Shown: one piece after another, positions 53,136 to 63,042 of the stretch
How positions within the stretch are numbered: the stretch's first letter is position 1
Layout: each line of letters begins with the position of its first letter
NCBI GenBank assembly: GCA_903921365.1
Contig: CAIXPS010000522.1
Coordinates: 1 to 64,000 of the forward strand
Length of the DNA: 64,000 nucleotides
Source of the DNA: an uncultured bacterium
GTDB taxonomy: Bacteria; Chloroflexota; Anaerolineae; J036; Brachytrichaceae
Direction: 5' to 3'
The notes under the pieces: model-generated
Told to the model about the DNA's origin: nothing
Seen by the model: only the letters and a program-made list of their open reading frames with translations
Databases searched by the model: none
Translations under genes and position numbers: made by a program

Positions 53136-55745
53136 ATGCAAACTGATAACAGCGCCATCATAGTGATCGTTGCACTACTTTGTGCTATCGCGGCATTTAT
53201 CATTCTCCTGATTAGTATTTTTAAGTCTGTCCGAATTAGAGCAAATCCTGATTATTACCAGCGGTTGATGGGCCGCGCAGAACATGCATTCGCTGAACCC
53301 AATGCAAAAAAAGCCCGTTCAATATACATTCAGGTTACGAAGGGAATCCGTCGAGTTAAGAATCCTTCCACAGATCTATTAAGCCTTCTCGGTCAAGCCT
53401 ACTTGGCAATTGGGAATCTAGATCATAAAACCAGCCATGTCCAGGAAGCGCTCCAATCGTATTGCGAGGCTATTCGTTATATTGCTGTTCCCGCCGAGGT
53501 CGTACGCCTCGTAAGTATGGAATATGCGGCAAACGAGAAAGTAACATCTGATGCGGTAAACGCTTACATGCTTCACATTGCAAGCATACGAAACGAGGAC
53601 TTAGTTGAGGATAAGGTTCTGCAATTCTTGGAGCACTGGAGTCGTAGTGAGTCAACAAAGGAACCTGCTGGATCCAAAGCAGTCATTGCACTGAACCAAC
53701 GCCTAATCGGAGTAGATCCAAGATACGAATGGTCACATTATTCTCTAGGACTGGCGCTAATGCAGTCGGGGCGCATTCCTGAAGCTATTGTGGCGTTTCA
53801 GGAAGCAGAGAAACTCGTCCCGACACGACCGGAGACGCCATTCAATCTTGGGATGCTTCACTATGCTCAGAAACAACCAGATCTGGCCTACAAGTCGTTC
53901 AAGCGTTCTCTTGGTCTGAATGCTCAGCAACCTCAGGCGCTTTATCGAGTCGGCGCGTTATTGGTTGACAAAGCGGGTAAGAATCCCGAAACCATGCAAC
54001 AAGCATTGGAAGAGGCAAGCACCAGCCTGCAACGCGCCTGCGAGTTGGAAGATATGCGCGCGGATTACTGGTACATGCTTGGGCACGCAGAATTGCTGCG
54101 CAATAAACTCGATGCGACGCGTCGTGCATTTATGAAAGCAGCTTCAATTGAGCCAAAGAATTCAATCTACCTTATGGCTCTTGCACATCTTCTGATACAA
54201 TTGAACGATCAGCCAGCAGCAATTATGGCACTGCGCCAGACATTGGTTGCCGATCCCAAGCATACCCTTGCCCATTTTAACCTTGCCCAACTTTTGTTTG
54301 GTGCCGGTAATTTTACCGAATCGGAAAAACACTACCGGAATGTACAGGAACTTGATCCTAAACATGTCGCAGCAAAAATCGGACTTGGGCGGAGTCTTTA
54401 TGGGCAGGAGCGCTGGGGTGAAGCAATTCACGAACTGCGCCTGGTTCAGGATCCGGGCCAAGAAGGATTGTACGCACTTGCAAGGGCTCTTAGTCGTAAT
54501 AGCGCGTTTTCAGATGCAATAACGGTCTACGTGCATTGGTTAGAAGTGTATGGCCCAGAGATTAATGCGTTTTTTTATCTTGGTTGCAGCTATGCTCATT
54601 TGGGTGATTGGGAACAGGCCATCGTTGCTTATGAGCAGGCTGAGCAGGAATCAATAAAGCAGAGCACCACAAGAAGCGATATTGCGCTCTATTGGGGTTT
54701 GGGACTACTTCAACTTGACCAATTGGAGAAGGCACAACAAGTGCTTGGCAGCGCCATTGCTATTACACCAAATGATGTACAGGTTCTCTATATCAATGGT
54801 TTACTCGCATTGCGTAAGGGGGCAAAAGACTATGCAAAAGAGCTGTTTTCAAAGATATTGACGCTCAATCCGAACTATGCTCCTGCACACTTGGCGTTAG
54901 GTATGCTAGATGAAAGAGATGAAGCATACGACCATGCCATACTTCGTTACACGAAAGGTCTGGGTTTATGGCCCGAGTGGAAATGGGCGCAAAACCGGCT
55001 AGGCATTACTCAAGCCAAAAAAAGGGATTGGCCATCGGCGCATAATACTTTGTCTGCTGTAACACGACTTGATGCGACCAACAATGAGTTACTGGCATAC
55101 CTCGGTTTGGTGCAGTCAAAACTCGACCGGCACGGGGAGGCGTTGAAAATCTGGCAGTCGCTAAGTGGTGGTTCTCCTCAGGATCAAACCCTAAGCATTA
55201 ACATCGCCGTGTCGTCATATTATCTCGGTCGAAAGTGTTTTGAGGTGCGGGACTATAGGTCTGCAATCCAGCATTGGCGGTGCTGTGTGCAGGAACAACC
55301 CAACATTTCTGAGTTCCGCGCATGCCTAGTCGAAGCATACCTATGCGATGGATTAGGTGCACTGTTTGAAGGTGATCGATCGGAGAATGAGAGGGTTACC
55401 ATTCGTCAGACGCTGGAGAAAGCGGTAGAGCTGGATCCAGTAGACCCTCGTTCGCGTTACTATTTAGGGCTGGAGGCGCTGACGACAAATAATGCGGCGC
55501 GTGCGATTGCATATCTTCAGCCATTAGCGCACGATAGGCCCCGAGAGTCTCGATATACGTATCATCTCGCATTGTCATTCTTGTTGGCGGGAGACGCACA
55601 GAGTGCGATGCCATTGCTTGATGGGTTAATACCAGAGGCAGCCCTTTATAGTCCCGGTTTGCAGATTGCTGCTGGCAATGCCGCGGTCCTGCAAAATCGT
55701 TGGGAAGATGCACTGGTTTTTTATTGTCGTTCGCTGCAGTATTAA
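53136..55745 (+). CDS. Membrane-anchored TPR protein
   Basis: An 869-residue protein with a single N-terminal membrane helix (residues about 7-29, AIIVIVALLCAIAAFIILLISIF) and some 18-20 tetratricopeptide repeats over the rest. Typical units are AHFNLAQLLFGAGNFTESEKHYRNVQELDP and YALARALSRNSAFSDAITVYVHWLEVYGP. The TPR part lies most likely in the cytoplasm, because the segment after the helix is basic. It starts seven bases after the beta-helix/TPR gene. It is probably the scaffold that brings the system to the membrane. Confidence 0.8.
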   Translation: MQTDNSAIIVIVALLCAIAAFIILLISIFKSVRIRANPDYYQRLMGRAEHAFAEPNAKKARSIYIQVTKGIRRVKNPSTDLLSLLGQAYLAIGNLDHKTSHVQEALQSYCEAIRYIAVPAEVVRLVSMEYAANEKVTSDAVNAYMLHIASIRNEDLVEDKVLQFLEHWSRSESTKEPAGSKAVIALNQRLIGVDPRYEWSHYSLGLALMQSGRIPEAIVAFQEAEKLVPTRPETPFNLGMLHYAQKQPDLAYKSFKRSLGLNAQQPQALYRVGALLVDKAGKNPETMQQALEEASTSLQRACELEDMRADYWYMLGHAELLRNKLDATRRAFMKAASIEPKNSIYLMALAHLLIQLNDQPAAIMALRQTLVADPKHTLAHFNLAQLLFGAGNFTESEKHYRNVQELDPKHVAAKIGLGRSLYGQERWGEAIHELRLVQDPGQEGLYALARALSRNSAFSDAITVYVHWLEVYGPEINAFFYLGCSYAHLGDWEQAIVAYEQAEQESIKQSTTRSDIALYWGLGLLQLDQLEKAQQVLGSAIAITPNDVQVLYINGLLALRKGAKDYAKELFSKILTLNPNYAPAHLALGMLDERDEAYDHAILRYTKGLGLWPEWKWAQNRLGITQAKKRDWPSAHNTLSAVTRLDATNNELLAYLGLVQSKLDRHGEALKIWQSLSGGSPQDQTLSINIAVSSYYLGRKCFEVRDYRSAIQHWRCCVQEQPNISEFRACLVEAYLCDGLGALFEGDRSENERVTIRQTLEKAVELDPVDPRSRYYLGLEALTTNNAARAIAYLQPLAHDRPRESRYTYHLALSFLLAGDAQSAMPLLDGLIPEAALYSPGLQIAAGNAAVLQNRWEDALVFYCRSLQY

Positions 55746-55945
55746 GCAAATCACCCGAAGTAAACCCAACCCTCAAATAAACCTAAAAATGTTAATCATG
55801 ACTATCTACCGCAAGGAGTATATCGAAGAGTAACTACAGGAGAGGAATTTCAGACTTATTCCAGTAATGCAGTTCAATTATCTGAAAGCGAGCTAGTTTT
55901 GGTTGGCGTGTTTTACGATCTATAGGATATAGATTGCAATATAGT

Positions 55946-55965
55946 TTTATGAATTGATTCATAAA
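55946..55965 (+). promoter_or_regulatory. Palindrome in the AT-rich gap before the zinc-finger/TPR gene
   Basis: TTTATGAAT (55946-55954), TG, ATTCATAAA (55957-55965): a perfect 9-bp inverted repeat. TATAAC, a plausible -10, follows at 55966-55971. The gap 55746-56006 otherwise holds no gene, so this is the best candidate for a second promoter with operator in the island. Confidence 0.45.
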
Positions 55966-56006
55966 TATAACTGAAGATACAAAATAATGCTGTGAGACTT
56001 TAGATT

Positions 56007-58427
56007 ATGGAACAATCCACTGTAGTAAATCGACCACCCCAGACTGAGTCAATAGTGGTGAAAGGGAAAATGTGCTTCATGGCAGGCTGCCAGAATGTTG
56101 CCATCGCCCGCTGTACTCAGTGTAACAAGCCATTTTGCGCAACTCACGGTGGCTTGATTGAAAATAAAACGTCACGCTGTCTTATATGCCAACAACAGAC
56201 ATTCGACAGGATACTGGCAGGGGCAGCCAGAACGAATCATTTAGATGCAGCGGTCGATACAATTACAGTTTGGGCGCAAGGGGATAATGCCTCGCCGGTG
56301 GCGCAACGCGCCTTGGGCTTGTTATATGCACACTTGGGAAACTGGGAGGCAGCGTTGTCATTGCTGAAGACATTGCCAGGAGCATCATCAAATTCCTCTA
56401 CACTGGACGCAGACTTAGCACAAGTCTATTTACAACGGGGCGCACAAGCGATCACGAAAGATAATCTTCTATCTGCGGCGACTGATATCGTGGAATCACT
56501 GCGTCTCAATCCACAACTCGCCGATGCTCAGCGCATATTACCCTTTCTACGCAATTGGCAGGTTTTGGCACAAATCCGTGCCGGGGAAGTAGTTGCAGCA
56601 TCCAGCGTATGGGAAATCCAGTTCGAGCAAGAGCCAACTAATCTGACACTGATCCACCATCTCGGAATTCTCTACTATCGAATTGCTTCAGAGATGGAAA
56701 CAATGAACGATAAGATTTCAAAGAATGGATACGTGAAATCGCCTGCTGACACTAAAACTGTTGATGCTTTTTGGCGTAAAACCATTGCCCACTGGGCAGT
56801 TATTTTACGCAATTCCAGCTACTGGGATGAGTGGCGTCAGCAACGATTTGGTGCCACTGGAATCGCACTCACAGACGAGGATATCGTGGCAGCTCGAAAC
56901 AACATGGAAGAACGATTACTGCGCGATTTTCGTGACTATGCCTCAAACTGCGAATCTGCTGGCAAAACTGACGACGCCGCGCGTTTTCACGAGTATGAGC
57001 TCTTATGGGGTCTCGAATTGCACACCACAAAACTTATGCGTGAGTGTGTGCTGGAATATGCAGTTAAAGATTGGCCCCATGGTCTTGGATGCGGTCCGAT
57101 CATGCTAGAACGCTTAGGCAAACTCACAGCCAGTAAAAACTTGGTTGCTGGTCTGCGCCGTGCCGCATTATCTTTCCCGGATGGCATGGGGCATGAACTA
57201 TCACAATATATATCAGCTATTGGCAGGTATTGTTATTTAATCAATGAGAACTATTTGGATCAAGCAGTCACGGAACTGGAAAAAGTCTCTGCCTGGCCCC
57301 AGACAAAGGAACTCTACACAACAGCACTTTGTGCCAAAGCACAAGAATTGGCACAACTTGGGCAATGGGATGAAGCGTTGTCTATATTTGAGAAGGCACA
57401 GCATAATGGAGCTAACCTGTCAACCCATTATTTGCTGATAGCAAACGGAAGTTTGAAGCGCGCGAAGGAGTTGCTGGCTAAGGATGATGACCATGGCCCA
57501 GTAATACGTTTACTTGAACTTGCCCTAAAACTGTTAGGTGATAACGCAGAGATTAAACAGAATCTCGCAGCAGTGTACGCTCAGAAGGCACGCATTGCTA
57601 ATAACGCAGACCATTATGAAGAAGCAGCTGAGTATATCCGCATTGCACTCAAATACGATCCAAGTGAACCTCAGACTAAGCACTGGGCAAGAGTCACTAT
57701 GGCCAATCTCGCCGGCTCCATTGTCGATGGTAATCCAGACCGGGCCATTTCCCTGTTAAAGGAAGCACTTACTTATGAGCAAGATGAGCAAGTAGCAAAA
57801 ATGCTCTCTCATTTTGCGTTCAACCACTCGGTGACACTTGCTCGAGCCAAGAATCGCGAACGCGCAGTCACGTTCATGCGCGACTTTATTCAATACAATC
57901 CTGAAGCAAAAGCCAACCCGACTATTGATGAAGCCAGGGAAACGCTTCAAAGGTTTTTCTTAGTCGAGGCTTCAGAAAATGCGGAGAATAATCAGTTTAG
58001 CCAGGCTATCGACTTAGTCAAAGAAGCTTTAAATTATCTTGACGACTCGACTGGACGAGGCTTTCTGGCACAACTCCTGCTGAAGGCCGGACGGTATGAT
58101 GAAGGTATTAAGACAATGCAGGATGCCGTTAACCGAGATCGAAGCAACAAGGAACTGCGACACTCATTGTGTGTCATGTTGCACAATCGAGGGATTGAAC
58201 TGGCTAATCAGGATAAATATGATCAGGCGATTAATTACCTTCGTCAAGCTTTGCAGATTGAGAGTGATCCTGCAACTAAAAGTAACTTATCAGCAATATA
58301 CAAAAATCGCGCAGTAGAAAGGATAAATAGAGGGGATCGAAGCGGAGCAATTTCCGATCTCCGTGATGCTCTGAACTACAACCCAAGTGACTATGAATTA
58401 AAGAGCTTGCTTAATCGAATAAACTGA
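56007..58427 (+). CDS. B-box/AN1-like zinc-finger TPR protein
   Basis: An 806-residue protein. An N-terminal treble-clef-like zinc finger covers about residues 23-62 (C-x4-C, CTQC, C-x2-HGG, CLIC), similar to B-box or AN1 fingers. The rest is helical TPR-like repeats, with clear units such as AQELAQLGQWDEALSIFEKA and RGIELANQDKYDQAINYLRQALQIE near the end. No enzyme motif is seen. It starts after an AT-rich gap of 261 bases and is followed by the J-domain gene after 11 bases. It probably recognises client proteins or partners of the Hsp70 made downstream. Confidence 0.75.
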   Translation: MEQSTVVNRPPQTESIVVKGKMCFMAGCQNVAIARCTQCNKPFCATHGGLIENKTSRCLICQQQTFDRILAGAARTNHLDAAVDTITVWAQGDNASPVAQRALGLLYAHLGNWEAALSLLKTLPGASSNSSTLDADLAQVYLQRGAQAITKDNLLSAATDIVESLRLNPQLADAQRILPFLRNWQVLAQIRAGEVVAASSVWEIQFEQEPTNLTLIHHLGILYYRIASEMETMNDKISKNGYVKSPADTKTVDAFWRKTIAHWAVILRNSSYWDEWRQQRFGATGIALTDEDIVAARNNMEERLLRDFRDYASNCESAGKTDDAARFHEYELLWGLELHTTKLMRECVLEYAVKDWPHGLGCGPIMLERLGKLTASKNLVAGLRRAALSFPDGMGHELSQYISAIGRYCYLINENYLDQAVTELEKVSAWPQTKELYTTALCAKAQELAQLGQWDEALSIFEKAQHNGANLSTHYLLIANGSLKRAKELLAKDDDHGPVIRLLELALKLLGDNAEIKQNLAAVYAQKARIANNADHYEEAAEYIRIALKYDPSEPQTKHWARVTMANLAGSIVDGNPDRAISLLKEALTYEQDEQVAKMLSHFAFNHSVTLARAKNRERAVTFMRDFIQYNPEAKANPTIDEARETLQRFFLVEASENAENNQFSQAIDLVKEALNYLDDSTGRGFLAQLLLKAGRYDEGIKTMQDAVNRDRSNKELRHSLCVMLHNRGIELANQDKYDQAINYLRQALQIESDPATKSNLSAIYKNRAVERINRGDRSGAISDLRDALNYNPSDYELKSLLNRIN

Positions 58428-58438
58428 GGTGCCTAGAA

Positions 58439-58858
58439 ATGCCATTCCCTGAGATATCACCATATGAAGTCTTGGAGCTTTCGCCTACTGCCTCGCTGAA
58501 TGATATTCTAAAGGCATATCAGTTAGCGATTAAGAAAAAACGCTACCCTTCTGCCAAGATCACACAAGCATTCAATGAGCTAAAGAACACACGAAAACGT
58601 GCGGAACATGACCTGTTGACTTTTTCAAGTCTCGGTGATAGCTCTCAAGTACAACAACTTATCGCAAACCTGCCACCGGCTCGTTTTATTTCAGAAGAAA
58701 TGACGCCATTGCCGATTACGGAAGGGATCACCGCAGTCGGCGCGAGCGTTCCAACTGACGACCTCAAGCAGATACCGTTATGTCCGCTGGAAGTGCGGAT
58801 TCCTGCACAATACGAATTATTAACATTCGTTCTGCCTCTCATTCCAATTCCCTCCTAG
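58439..58858 (+). CDS. J-domain-like protein lacking the HPD motif
   Basis: A 139-residue protein. Residues of about 7-62 follow the J-domain pattern: SPYEVLELSPTASLNDILKAYQLAIKKK, then ITQAFNELKNTRKRAEHDLL. The HPD loop is absent (RYPSAK instead, shorter), so it should not stimulate an Hsp70 in the standard way. The C-terminal half is a Pro-rich, mostly beta region. Its position beside grpE and hsp70 genes supports the chaperone connection. It may be a regulator or inhibitor of the J-domain interaction. Confidence 0.7.
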   Translation: MPFPEISPYEVLELSPTASLNDILKAYQLAIKKKRYPSAKITQAFNELKNTRKRAEHDLLTFSSLGDSSQVQQLIANLPPARFISEEMTPLPITEGITAVGASVPTDDLKQIPLCPLEVRIPAQYELLTFVLPLIPIPS

Positions 58859-58868
58859 AGGAAGTACC

Positions 58869-59360
58869 ATGACAGATCCATTTTTGATTGTAGAGATGCC
58901 AGTGCCAGTGCCGGAGCGAGCCGCACAAGTCAATCTCGCTGAAGAGATCAGACAGTTGATGGTTCGTCGTGGCAAGCTCGAAGCTGCAATTGAAGTTGAA
59001 CGCCAAACGAACATGAAAGCACAGCGAGATCTCTTGCTGGGTCTACTCGAGGTAGTTGATGCACTCGACCGCATCATTCAGCGAGGAACCAGCTCAGATG
59101 ATCCCAAGCAAGCTCTGGAACGTATACGGGGTAATGTGGAATCCACGCGGCGACTGTTGTCTCAAAAGCTACAGAAGGAAGGCGTTTTGCGGATGGATTT
59201 AGTTGGTAAGCAACTTGAACCCAACCTGGCCGATATAGAAGGTTATCAGGATAGGTCTGAACTTCCCGACGAGACTATCATCCGCGATATTGTTACCGGA
59301 TATAAGTGGAAGGATGAAGTACTCAGACGCGCCAAAGTGATCGTATCGCAAAGTCTATAG
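58869..59360 (+). CDS. GrpE-like nucleotide exchange factor (divergent)
   Basis: A 163-residue GrpE-family protein. The long N-terminal helix (NLAEEIRQLMVRRGKLEAAIEVERQTNMKAQRDLLLGLLEVVDALDR) leads to the short helices and a C-terminal beta part with the family motif IIRDIVTGYKWKDEVLRRAKVIVSQ, which matches the GY-x-x-x-D/G-R-V/L-x-R-x-A-x-V-x-V end of GrpE. It directly precedes the Hsp70 gene (29 bases) and is likely its dedicated exchange factor. Confidence 0.85.
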   Translation: MTDPFLIVEMPVPVPERAAQVNLAEEIRQLMVRRGKLEAAIEVERQTNMKAQRDLLLGLLEVVDALDRIIQRGTSSDDPKQALERIRGNVESTRRLLSQKLQKEGVLRMDLVGKQLEPNLADIEGYQDRSELPDETIIRDIVTGYKWKDEVLRRAKVIVSQSL

Positions 59361-59389
59361 ATACAAATCTGTCAAACAGGAGAACATAG

Positions 59390-61897
59390 ATGCAACGAGC
59401 TCTTGGAATTGATCTCGGCACAACGAATTCGGTAATGGCGTATATGCACCGCGGTGAACCGAAGATTGTTCTTAACCGTGATAATCGCGACCTAACACCA
59501 TCCATAGTCTCACGTGGCAAGCGGGGTGAGTTATTAGTCGGCGTACCGGCGAAGAGTCGTGCCTTAATAGATCCACAAAACACCATATCTTCTATTAAGC
59601 GCTTTATGGGTAGAAAATACGCTGATCCCGATGTACATAAGGCCTTGGCGCGAGTCTCGTATCGCGTTACTGAAGGGCAAGATGGTGATGTTCGGGTTTG
59701 GTTGGGTGATCGAGAATATACGCCTATCGAGATTTCGGCACTAATCTTGCGTCGATTAAAAGAGGATGCAGAGAATCGCGAGCATGAGAAGTTCACGCGT
59801 GCAGTGATCACAGTACCAGCATACTTTGGTGAGCGCCAAGTGGCAGCAACGCGTGAAGCAGGACGAATGGCGGGATTCCACGTTTTAAAGATTATCAACG
59901 AACCAACGGCCGCCGCACTTGCATATGGACTCAACCTGGAGCAGGGCGACGATGGAAAAATAATCTTAATATACGATCTGGGCGGCGGTACCTTTGATAT
60001 TTCCATTTTGCTAATGATGCAAGGTGCTATCACAGTTCTAGGCATTGAAGGCGATAATTTACTGGGCGGTGATGATTTTGACCATGATATTACAGAGCGA
60101 TTACTAGAGGAAGCAAAGCGACAACATAATTTGGATCTGAGTAGTGATCGGATCGCGTTGCAAAAGATTCGAAGCGAGGCTGAGTCAACTAAAATCACTT
60201 TGTCGAGTCAGGAAGCCGCCGATATCATATTGCCTGCACTTGGGCATGAACAGATTGATCTAGAGATTGAGCTTTCGCGAATTGAGTTTGAGCAAATGAT
60301 AAGGCCGCGTATGGAACGGACAATAGATTTGACCCACAAAGCCATCCGCGGGTCCTCTCTCACGCCAGATAACATTGATAATATCCTCCTGGTTGGTGGA
60401 TCAACCAGTATCCCTTTGTCTGAAGCTCTCTTGAGAACGGTTTTTGGAGATCTCAAGATTCGCAAAAACGTCAACCCTATGCAATGTGTAGCAGTAGGAG
60501 CAGCGATCCAAACAGCTTTAATTACCGACATAGAGTGTCCGAATTGCCAGACTCGCAATTCGATCCAGCAAGACACATGCACACAATGTTCTGTGACTTT
60601 ATATGGCGCTGACAAGGTAAGCTGTCCGGTCTGCTACATGCCTTGTAATCCTGGAGACCCAACTTGCTGGAAATGTGGCACCACCTTGGCGGGTACAACT
60701 ACACCACTTACCATATCACCATCGCAGCCGGAAACACAAGTCGATCAGCGCTGCCCAAACTGTGGCAAACCTTTTAAGCCAGGAGCAGCAACATGCAGTA
60801 TATGCAATTATGTGTTGATAGAGCAGGGAGGCTTGAAGTGTTCAAAGTGTGGTTATTTGAACATCCAGGGAGCTATCGCCTGCGCGAAATGTGGCATTGA
60901 AATAGCTGGTCCAAGAGATATTACTTCCAAGCCCCTGGGGATTGAACTTAACGATGGAAAGATGTCGGTAATCATTGAAAAAGGCACTGGCTTTCCAACA
61001 GAAGACCTAATACGTAAGGAGTTCAAAACTGCAGTGGCAGGTCAACGAAGGCTGGAGGTTGCTGTCTATGAAGGCTTTGACGAGATTGCGCAAAAGAACC
61101 AACTGTGCGGAATTGTGAGTATGCCGCTCCCTCCTAATCTACCTCGTGGAGCACCCATTAGTATCGGCTTTGGTTTGAATGGTGATCGTATGATAACTGT
61201 TGTAGTCAAACTGCGCTCTGGAGGCGGAGAAGACAAACACGTGACCTTTGATCAGTTTGTTGATCCAGATCGCCTACGCAAGATTGAAGAACACCGCGAG
61301 AAATTGACGCGCTTTATGGACCGCTGGCAAAATGAATTGAAAGAAGCCGAACGGCAGGATCTTCAAGGAATTGTAAATGAGTTAGAGAGTGCCGGTGTAT
61401 CAAATCAGGTAAAACAGATAGAACCACTTATCGCACGTGGTGATGCCATCCTTGAACAAATCATAGAAATTCGCGGCACTGATGCAAACATTTCGAACTT
61501 TTTATTCGCATGTTCAAAGTACCTGTCGGAACAGCAGCGGACTATGATTGCAAGCTGGATAGCCGATCTTGATCAGGCACGTGAACGTGCTGATTGGACA
61601 GGTGCTTTCGCCATTTCTGGCCAGATTGATCAAGATATGAACCAGTTTTCGGACACCCTGCATGTTATCGCTCGCTGCCGAATTTGTGCTTTGCAGGATA
61701 AGTTGTCTCCCGCCCTCAGCCACCGCGTCACTGCAGCGCTTAGTCATCTCGATGATGGTGTTGACAAGAACGACAAAGAAGTTGTTGACCGGGGAATAGC
61801 AGAATTATTCGGCTTGTGGGACAACGTTAAAAGTGAGATTCGTAATCTAGGTGAGGTAATTCCAGGCGGTCATGACTTCAAGCCTGGAAGATTATAG
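59390..61897 (+). CDS. Hsp70 family chaperone with zinc-ribbon insertion between its domains
   Basis: An 835-residue Hsp70. The ATPase domain (1-380) has the expected phosphate motifs GIDLGTTNS, DLGGGTFD and LLVGGSTSIPL. At about residue 383 the hydrophobic allosteric linker and its surroundings are replaced by some 130 residues containing four C-x2-C...C-x2-C zinc ribbons (first Cys383, last Cys501). The chain then continues as a substrate-binding beta domain (about 512-610, with FKTAVAGQRRLEVAVYEGF) and a long helical C-terminus. ADP/ATP use is probable, but communication between domains must be unusual. It is coupled to the grpE-like gene; AGGAG stands before the ATG. Confidence 0.88.
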   Translation: MQRALGIDLGTTNSVMAYMHRGEPKIVLNRDNRDLTPSIVSRGKRGELLVGVPAKSRALIDPQNTISSIKRFMGRKYADPDVHKALARVSYRVTEGQDGDVRVWLGDREYTPIEISALILRRLKEDAENREHEKFTRAVITVPAYFGERQVAATREAGRMAGFHVLKIINEPTAAALAYGLNLEQGDDGKIILIYDLGGGTFDISILLMMQGAITVLGIEGDNLLGGDDFDHDITERLLEEAKRQHNLDLSSDRIALQKIRSEAESTKITLSSQEAADIILPALGHEQIDLEIELSRIEFEQMIRPRMERTIDLTHKAIRGSSLTPDNIDNILLVGGSTSIPLSEALLRTVFGDLKIRKNVNPMQCVAVGAAIQTALITDIECPNCQTRNSIQQDTCTQCSVTLYGADKVSCPVCYMPCNPGDPTCWKCGTTLAGTTTPLTISPSQPETQVDQRCPNCGKPFKPGAATCSICNYVLIEQGGLKCSKCGYLNIQGAIACAKCGIEIAGPRDITSKPLGIELNDGKMSVIIEKGTGFPTEDLIRKEFKTAVAGQRRLEVAVYEGFDEIAQKNQLCGIVSMPLPPNLPRGAPISIGFGLNGDRMITVVVKLRSGGGEDKHVTFDQFVDPDRLRKIEEHREKLTRFMDRWQNELKEAERQDLQGIVNELESAGVSNQVKQIEPLIARGDAILEQIIEIRGTDANISNFLFACSKYLSEQQRTMIASWIADLDQARERADWTGAFAISGQIDQDMNQFSDTLHVIARCRICALQDKLSPALSHRVTAALSHLDDGVDKNDKEVVDRGIAELFGLWDNVKSEIRNLGEVIPGGHDFKPGRL

Positions 61898-61902
61898 GCA
61901 TT

Positions 61903-63042
61903 ATGATGTCAATACAACAGCTTAAGTGTCCAGTATGCCAGACTTTGGTCCCTGATGGCGCAACCCATTGCCCGGATTGCGGTGAGGATCTTGTTGCACT
62001 AGTACACTTGGTTGCTCAGTCACAAATCGCTTTTAATCAAGGCTTAATGCTCTCAAAGGGAGGTAACTTAGAGGGTGCAACTCATGCCCTATTGCAATCA
62101 GTCACTGCAAACCCTACCAACTTTGATGCGATGAACCTTCTAGGGAAAGTATACGCATTGCAGGGATTGGAGGAAAAAGCACGGGCAACCTGGCAGAAGG
62201 TATTGATGAGCGAGCCAGCTAATTCAAACGCACTGACAAATATCGCACATCTTCAGGCGATCACCCTTGAGAGAGAAGAGCGCTCCAAACAAGTAGCCGT
62301 CGAGGAAACGAAAGACCAAGATAGAGTGATGACTAGAGCACGTCGCAGAACTATTCTATTAATTTGTATCTCATTTCTATTGGGACTTTTTGTGCTTAGC
62401 TTGATTGGGTTGTTTATTGTGCCGGGAAAAATAACGACCAGTGTCGCTGAAACGGCGGTCGTACAATCATGGAGTGCACAGACTCGTGAAGCTGCGATAA
62501 ACGCAACTTCTATAGGGGATATGACCCGCGTGGCACAAAATGCAAACCTGACTGTTGTGGCGATGATGGGCGCGGCAAAACAGACTGTAGCCGCCGTTGC
62601 AGTTGTACCCACCCCAGTGGTGTCAACCGCCGTGCCGCTTATTTTAACAGCTCAGCCATCACCAACTCAGACTCCACTACCGGATCTTGTAACTCCTGTC
62701 AAGCAGGCCCTTCTAAACAGACCGGAGATCAGGCAACTGGTCATTTCAGTTGAACAAGATGGAATGGTTGTACGTCTTAAGGGTAATGTCACAAGCCTTG
62801 TAACGCGTTTACTTATCGAAAACGTAGCTCATTCAGCAGGAACTCCCGGCATAATAGATGTACAAGGTCTTTTGCTTACAAATGTATACGAGGTTCAGCC
62901 CGGAGATAATTTGTGGGATATTGCCACACGAGTTTATGGCAGTCCGATATGGGCAAGAACGATTGCCCGCTTGAACAACCTCACCGACCCTTCGCATTTG
63001 GCTACAGGACAAAAACTTATGCTTCCTTCAGTGGGTCAATAG
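61903..63042 (+). CDS. Zinc-ribbon/TPR/membrane/BON/LysM protein
   Basis: A 379-residue protein with five parts: an N-terminal zinc ribbon (Cys9, Cys12, Cys23, Cys26), a TPR region (about 40-120), a basic stretch and one membrane helix (about 148-170), a spacer and a BON-like domain (about 265-325), and a C-terminal LysM (about 333-378, YEVQPGDNLWDIATRVYGSPIWARTIARLN). The zinc ribbon and TPR face the cytoplasm and BON/LysM the outside, where LysM would hold peptidoglycan. It is five bases after the Hsp70 stop and links the chaperone system to the envelope. Confidence 0.82.
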   Translation: MMSIQQLKCPVCQTLVPDGATHCPDCGEDLVALVHLVAQSQIAFNQGLMLSKGGNLEGATHALLQSVTANPTNFDAMNLLGKVYALQGLEEKARATWQKVLMSEPANSNALTNIAHLQAITLEREERSKQVAVEETKDQDRVMTRARRRTILLICISFLLGLFVLSLIGLFIVPGKITTSVAETAVVQSWSAQTREAAINATSIGDMTRVAQNANLTVVAMMGAAKQTVAAVAVVPTPVVSTAVPLILTAQPSPTQTPLPDLVTPVKQALLNRPEIRQLVISVEQDGMVVRLKGNVTSLVTRLLIENVAHSAGTPGIIDVQGLLLTNVYEVQPGDNLWDIATRVYGSPIWARTIARLNNLTDPSHLATGQKLMLPSVGQ

